A stretch of DNA of 41,520 nt from a virus. The stretch is taken from positions 1 through 41,520 of the IMG/VR virus record IMGVR_UViG_3300042539_000316. The stretch is one strand, 5' to 3'. The notes under the pieces are model-generated. The model was not told the DNA's origin. It saw only the letters and a program-made list of their open reading frames with translations, and did no database searches. This document shows, piece after piece, positions 37,471 through 41,520 of the stretch. The translations under genes were made by a program, and so were the position numbers. Numbering within the stretch: the stretch's first letter is position 1; each line of letters begins with the position of its first letter.

Positions 37471-38970
37471 CTACTTCTTTTTAGGAATCTTTACTGTTGT
37501 TCCTGACCAAATCATGTTGCCCTGCTTGTACTTAGCGTTCTTAGCAAACTTTTTGTTTGCAGCTCTAATTTCAGCAAGTGAAACTCCACTAGCTTTAGCA
37601 ATACCTGAAAGAGTATCGCCTTTCTTTACAACATATACGTTGCCAGGTGTTACTTTGGTTGTTGAACCACCAGCACCAGATGTGGTTTTTGAACCACCAG
37701 CGCTAGATTGAACTTTACCTGTTGACATTGCATAGTTACCTAATGGTCCAGTCTTTGTGGAACCTTTAGCTGAGCCTTTAGCTTTCTTTTGTTTGTTAAT
37801 CAACTTATTAAGTTCATCCATACGTTCGCGACGTGTTTGACCAACAGCACCAAAGGTTGCCAAGTTGGCAAGATTTGATAAGTTTCCGCCAGTTTGTTTT
37901 CTAAGTTGATTTAGGCGACCACCTGCTGTTGCGGTTGGAGATTTCTTTCCTTGAAGTTTTGCTAATTTTGTTTCTAAACGGTCAATTTCTTTTATATCTT
38001 TAAAAGTAGAACCCTTAGCAAGCGATACAAGTTCAGCGCCTGCTGCAGTTGCTGCAGCGCCAATTGCAAACTTCTTACCAAACCTAGCTAATCCTGCACC
38101 TCTGATGGGTTTCTTGCCTGTTGCAGCAGCAGGCTTTGGCTTTGAACCTGTAGTAGCTACGGTTCCTTTTGCACGTGTTGCCACGGATGTTCCTGGTTTT
38201 GGAGTTGCTGTAGTTGTTTTAGCTACAGTGGTTCCTGATTTCTTCTGTACAAATTTAGCTTTCTTAGCACCTTTGCTAGCTTTCTCAGGCTGTACATCAG
38301 TAATGCTATATACAGGAGTAGCTTTACCTTTTGGTGTTTGCGCTTTTGAAAGTTCTGACATTTTCTTATCAGCAGCTCCAGATGCAACATCATATTTTTT
38401 ACCTTGAATTAAAACTTCGCCTTTAGAACCTGCTTTACTAGCAGACCAATTCTTGCGTTCTGCTGGTGTCATCTTTGCCCATTTAGCTTTATTAGCAGCA
38501 GACTTCTCGGCGCGGGTTTGCTTCTTAGGTTTTACCTTTGCAACATCTTCTCTAATTTGTTCTGCTAAACCAGGCTTTGGCTTTGCTGTTGTTCCAGCAG
38601 TTCCTCCAACAACAGCCTTCTTGACTGGTGTTTTCTTTTTAGTTAAAGACTTTTTCTTGGTTGGCTTCTTGCCATCTCCATCTTCGGTTCCTTCACGGAA
38701 CTTACGCATAGCTTCTGCACGTTCACGGGCAATACGTTCTTTAGCTGTTTCGGTAGGTCGAGAATAAACTTTATTACCTTTATCATCGGTAATATAGCCT
38801 CTCTTAGCTTCATCCTTAATTTCTCTAAGAATTTTAGCGTCGTCAGCAGAATACTTGACCGTAGGGTCTTTTACTTTGGCTTTTACTTTGCCAGGAAACG
38901 CTGCTTTGGCAGCGGGTTTTGCTGCTGCTCTAGCTTGGCGAAATTTCCTGGGATACTTTTTTTTCGCCAT
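37471..38970 (-). CDS. Lysine-rich structural protein with C-terminal LysM domain
   Basis: Encodes 499 residues. The first 300 residues are Lys/Ala/Thr/Pro-rich and resemble histone-H1-type tails (KKKSLTKKKTPVKKA near 105). A hydrophobic Ala-rich segment (FAIGAAATAAGAELVSLA) follows, then a charged helix, and a LysM domain (YVVKKGDTLSGIAKASGVSL) at the C-terminus. It could bind DNA inside the head and peptidoglycan on entry. AAGGA is upstream. Confidence 0.75.
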   Translation of the reverse strand: MAKKKYPRKFRQARAAAKPAAKAAFPGKVKAKVKDPTVKYSADDAKILREIKDEAKRGYITDDKGNKVYSRPTETAKERIARERAEAMRKFREGTEDGDGKKPTKKKSLTKKKTPVKKAVVGGTAGTTAKPKPGLAEQIREDVAKVKPKKQTRAEKSAANKAKWAKMTPAERKNWSASKAGSKGEVLIQGKKYDVASGAADKKMSELSKAQTPKGKATPVYSITDVQPEKASKGAKKAKFVQKKSGTTVAKTTTATPKPGTSVATRAKGTVATTGSKPKPAAATGKKPIRGAGLARFGKKFAIGAAATAAGAELVSLAKGSTFKDIKEIDRLETKLAKLQGKKSPTATAGGRLNQLRKQTGGNLSNLANLATFGAVGQTRRERMDELNKLINKQKKAKGSAKGSTKTGPLGNYAMSTGKVQSSAGGSKTTSGAGGSTTKVTPGNVYVVKKGDTLSGIAKASGVSLAEIRAANKKFAKNAKYKQGNMIWSGTTVKIPKKK

Positions 38971-38978
38971 GGTTATCC

Positions 38979-39128
38979 TTACTTAAGCTTTGTGTTGTTG
39001 CCCTTGATACCTTTAGGTGTTGGGGCTTTAGCGACCTGTCCTAGTCCTACTCCCTTGCCACCATTCTTCTTGCCTTGGTGTCCTGGGTGAACTGGAGCTT
39101 TAGCTGCTTTTCCTTGTCTTCCGAACAT
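38979..39128 (-). CDS. Small basic Gly/Lys-rich protein
   Basis: Encodes 49 residues, about one quarter lysine and one quarter glycine, mostly disordered (GKKNGGKGVGLGQVAKAPT in part). A good AAGGAGAA is upstream; lies between portal and the LysM gene. Probably a nucleic-acid-binding or minor virion component. Confidence 0.66.
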   Translation of the reverse strand: MFGRQGKAAKAPVHPGHQGKKNGGKGVGLGQVAKAPTPKGIKGNNTKLK

Positions 39129-39140
39129 TGTTTCTCCTTA

Positions 39141-40904
39141 TTATGCTGGTATTTGGCGAGTGACTCTCGCTGCTAGATTTGGATTTCCTCCACCAGTAAG
39201 ACCTGCTAGCAGTTCTTGCATTGCTGGTCTGCCTTGCTGCATTGGTGGCATCTCGCCATCCATACCCATAGGCTCTTCTGGTTGCCCCATCTCTGGAGCT
39301 TCAGGTGTTTGTGGTGCTGGTTTTGGCTTAAACGCTTTAGCAACTGCATCTTCTAGCGGTGTGCCTCTTTTACGTTCATCAATAACGGTTGCCATTTTTT
39401 CAACAACTGACATTGGGTCTTGTCCTTGCGTTACCATCATTGGTATTGCTTGAGCAAGTTGTGAGATGGATGCTTTTAATGAATCACGCATTTCTTCAAT
39501 GTCGATTGCTCGCTCTTCTTCTCCAGCATTGAGCGAAATCGGTAAGTTGCGACGTAGCATCCCGCGAGAGATTAGCTTGTCGCCTCGTGCTTGTAGACCC
39601 CATACCAATGCACGGTTAGGGTCAAGACCTGCCATCAAACCGTATTCAACTGTTACTCCATAGTTTCCGTTGATGTCGTTTGATGGTTTGTATTTTAATC
39701 TGTATGGAACGCCATTGGCTGTTGCAGATACTTCACGAGTAACATCAGTAAAGTATGTTTCATCTGTAGCGAATGCAATGGATATTGCTTCGCCAATTGC
39801 TTCACCAAGGATTGACTGAACAACTTTAATCTGTGAGTCAAATCCAGCCATAAGTGCTTTAACACCTTGACCAGTAACGATAGAACCTTCTGCTTGACCA
39901 ACACGTGATTGTGGGAAGCGGGTTGCTAATCTCATTTCATCTGCTAAAACATTGTTTTCAGCAAATGCAAATTGCGGTACGTCTAGGTTTACACGACGTA
40001 TTTTCTCAGGACTGTTCGAACGAATGACCGAATCAGGACCAATGGAAAGCTGAGTAACATCATTGGGAAGAGCAAGAGGAGCTTCAACAGACTTTTGAAC
40101 AGCCTCCATAGTGAGCAACGCAAGTCGGGCTTTCGCTGCGTACACTGGCAGAACATCGTCGAATGCACCTCTTGTTTCGCCATCAAGCGAAGGACGCTGA
40201 GCAATCGCAATCGGGACTCTACCGATTTTGTTTGGTGTTTCGGCAAGTACAAGACCTCCGCGTTCTGGAATAAACATTACAGTGCGTTTCTTATCAGTCC
40301 ATCTAACTACTTCGATAAGTTGGTTTGAATCTGCACGATTACCAAATGCACTGCTAATTAAAATCTTATCTGCTACTTCTGGAAACTTAGCTGCTAAGTC
40401 ACCAGCTTTGCGATAGTAAGCACGACAATAAACAGATACTTCTCCGAATCTATCTACGTCATAATATGCACCCATGGAATTCTCGACATGGATGTGTGGT
40501 CTTTTTTCTTTGAAGTTAGGTTCTACTCTAAGTATGCAGAATCCGTAAGTTCCTAACTGGTCTGCGCCACGCAGAAGCTCTATACCAAGTTTGGATGCTG
40601 CTACATAGTAGTTAGCAATCTTAGTTCTTTTATCAGATTTGGTACGCTGGTTATCATCAAGAGATGAATCTCCAGCAGCTGTTATGGTAGGTAGTACACC
40701 TGCCTGTTCAGAAACATCACGAGCAACAACATCAATGAGGTTGGCAATGATAGGCTTGGACCAGTTTCCTTCAGGAAACAATCCTCTAAATACTTGGTCG
40801 GCATTTCCAGAACGGACCAATGCAACCTCGCGCATGCGTTTATCGCGCTCGGAATTACGAGTCTTTATTTGCTCGTATGCTTGTACAAGTTCTCTCATTA
40901 TCAC
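39141..40904 (-). CDS. Portal protein
   Basis: Encodes 587 residues. It directly follows terL. The sequence includes FPEGNWSKPIIANLIDVVARD near residue 45, a GTYGFCILRVEP strand, and a long C-terminal helical region followed by a Pro/Met/Gln-rich tail. These fit the phage portal ring through which DNA is pumped. GTG at 40904 overlaps the terminase stop; ATG at 40898 is equally possible. Confidence 0.85.
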   Translation of the reverse strand: MIMRELVQAYEQIKTRNSERDKRMREVALVRSGNADQVFRGLFPEGNWSKPIIANLIDVVARDVSEQAGVLPTITAAGDSSLDDNQRTKSDKRTKIANYYVAASKLGIELLRGADQLGTYGFCILRVEPNFKEKRPHIHVENSMGAYYDVDRFGEVSVYCRAYYRKAGDLAAKFPEVADKILISSAFGNRADSNQLIEVVRWTDKKRTVMFIPERGGLVLAETPNKIGRVPIAIAQRPSLDGETRGAFDDVLPVYAAKARLALLTMEAVQKSVEAPLALPNDVTQLSIGPDSVIRSNSPEKIRRVNLDVPQFAFAENNVLADEMRLATRFPQSRVGQAEGSIVTGQGVKALMAGFDSQIKVVQSILGEAIGEAISIAFATDETYFTDVTREVSATANGVPYRLKYKPSNDINGNYGVTVEYGLMAGLDPNRALVWGLQARGDKLISRGMLRRNLPISLNAGEEERAIDIEEMRDSLKASISQLAQAIPMMVTQGQDPMSVVEKMATVIDERKRGTPLEDAVAKAFKPKPAPQTPEAPEMGQPEEPMGMDGEMPPMQQGRPAMQELLAGLTGGGNPNLAARVTRQIPA

Positions 40905-41520
40905 AATCTCGCTATTCGCTGGGAGGCAGCTAAATCATCTAAGTTAATTATGTATCTGTCCTCTATTGCTTTTTGTGGGGTAAATTCATTCTTTAAGAAA
41001 TTTGGTATACCTGAAGATGTTAACAAAACATCACGGGCTACAATCTCACAGAACCAGAGCGCCATTACAGCGTCCATCTTAAGTTTCTTACCTTGAACCC
41101 CTGGTTGCCAAACAACCAATTGCTCTATTAGTTTCTTTACATGTTCGTTTCGTGAAGAGTCTGGTAACTCAATCATATTATCGGCAGCATGCTTTAAGTT
41201 GTTATTGTTGCCATCACGTTTAGTAACGGTTCCGAATAACGGAGCCAGAGAAGCTACACCAAACTCTGGGTCTTGTTTATTATTACCTGTGTAGTGTGGG
41301 CGGTATGCAATACCGCGAGTTGCGAGGAAGTTTCTAATTTCCTCGTCTTGGGTTAGGAAAAGCTGAAATGCGTTGGATTCAACGATGACAGTATGAGGCT
41401 TGTAAGCATCTGTCCATTCTCGAATTAGAGAGCGAATCGCTGCAGGTGTGGGGCTGCTCATGACGTAAACGTCCATGACATAGCGCTTTTGTGTTCTGCG
41501 GTCGACTGCATAAGCTACTG
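40901..41520 (-). CDS. terL: Terminase large subunit, C-terminal nuclease part
   Basis: This is the remainder of the terminase gene begun at 1397; positions 41394-41520 duplicate 1-127. It holds the rest of the RNase H-like nuclease domain. Counting from the TTG start, the metal-binding acidics are E471 in VIVESNAF and D573 in KMDAVMALW, which join D415 from the first segment. The gene stops at 40901-40903 and overlaps the portal start by a few bases (GTGA), so the two are translationally coupled. It appears truncated only because the circular map was opened inside it. No frameshift or missing catalytic residue was seen. Confidence 0.92.
   Translation of the reverse strand, partial: VAYAVDRRTQKRYVMDVYVMSSPTPAAIRSLIREWTDAYKPHTVIVESNAFQLFLTQDEEIRNFLATRGIAYRPHYTGNNKQDPEFGVASLAPLFGTVTKRDGNNNNLKHAADNMIELPDSSRNEHVKKLIEQLVVWQPGVQGKKLKMDAVMALWFCEIVARDVLLTSSGIPNFLKNEFTPQKAIEDRYIINLDDLAASQRIARL
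41394..41520. repeat. Right copy of 127-bp end overlap
   Basis: Exact copy of positions 1-127. Removing it leaves a unique circle of 41,393 bp. Confidence 0.93.

Noticed and set aside
8423-41393. Integrase or transposase genes
   Set aside because: No tyrosine or serine recombinase motifs, IS ends or target duplications were seen.

Overview
The window looks like a complete, circularly mapping genome of a tailed double-stranded DNA phage. The last 127 bases (41394-41520) repeat the first 127 exactly, so the unique length is 41,393 bp. The large terminase gene runs across the point where the sequence was cut open. A WhiB-family regulator, Gp88- and DUF932-type accessory genes and an r1t-like holin suggest an actinobacterial host. 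The moderate base composition and a small virion protein of a type common in aquatic phages would fit a freshwater actinobacterium, but that is inference. There is no integrase, excisionase, recognisable lysogeny repressor, tRNA or CRISPR array, so the phage is probably lytic. No tape measure, tail tube, sheath or tail terminator is recognisable, which suggests a short tail.

Layout. (1) 1398-2394 is a control region. It holds a lone leftward 88-codon gene between two convergent TTGACA-type promoters, a perfect palindrome, a terminator, G-tracts and an array of CATGA repeats. (2) 2395-8403 is a rightward early block of about twenty short, tightly overlapping genes. Most are unknown; Gp88 and DUF932 proteins are recognisable. 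Three near-identical hairpins lie upstream of three of the genes. A strong terminator at 8413-8441 ends the block. (3) 16094 down to 8423 is a leftward replication and regulation block: a split Cas4/RecB-like nuclease, a DnaB/RecA-fold ATPase, a second nuclease, WhiB, a Holliday-junction-resolvase-like nuclease, a secreted lysozyme-like protein, a split primase (zinc finger and TOPRIM in separate genes) flanking a proteasome/HslV-like peptidase, an Nmad1-type protein, endonuclease VII, a sigma-factor-like protein and a glycosyltransferase. (4) 1397, through the junction, down to 16409 is a leftward late block of about 26 kb: terminase, portal, LysM and basic proteins, a 1647-residue virion protein and other likely internal proteins, scaffold, N4-gp56-type capsid, small basic proteins, connector, fibres, two holin-like proteins, an M15-type endolysin and a large tail protein.

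How it works together. WhiB and the sigma-like protein could redirect host transcription. Primase, ATPase and several nucleases would replicate and resolve DNA. The late block builds, fills and releases virions. The least usual parts are the two split enzymes, each interrupted by an unrelated gene, the phage-encoded proteasome-like peptidase, a TerS-like helix-turn-helix at the front of the terminase, and the regulatory architecture of 1.4-2.4 kb. All functions are read from sequence motifs by eye; no database search was run.
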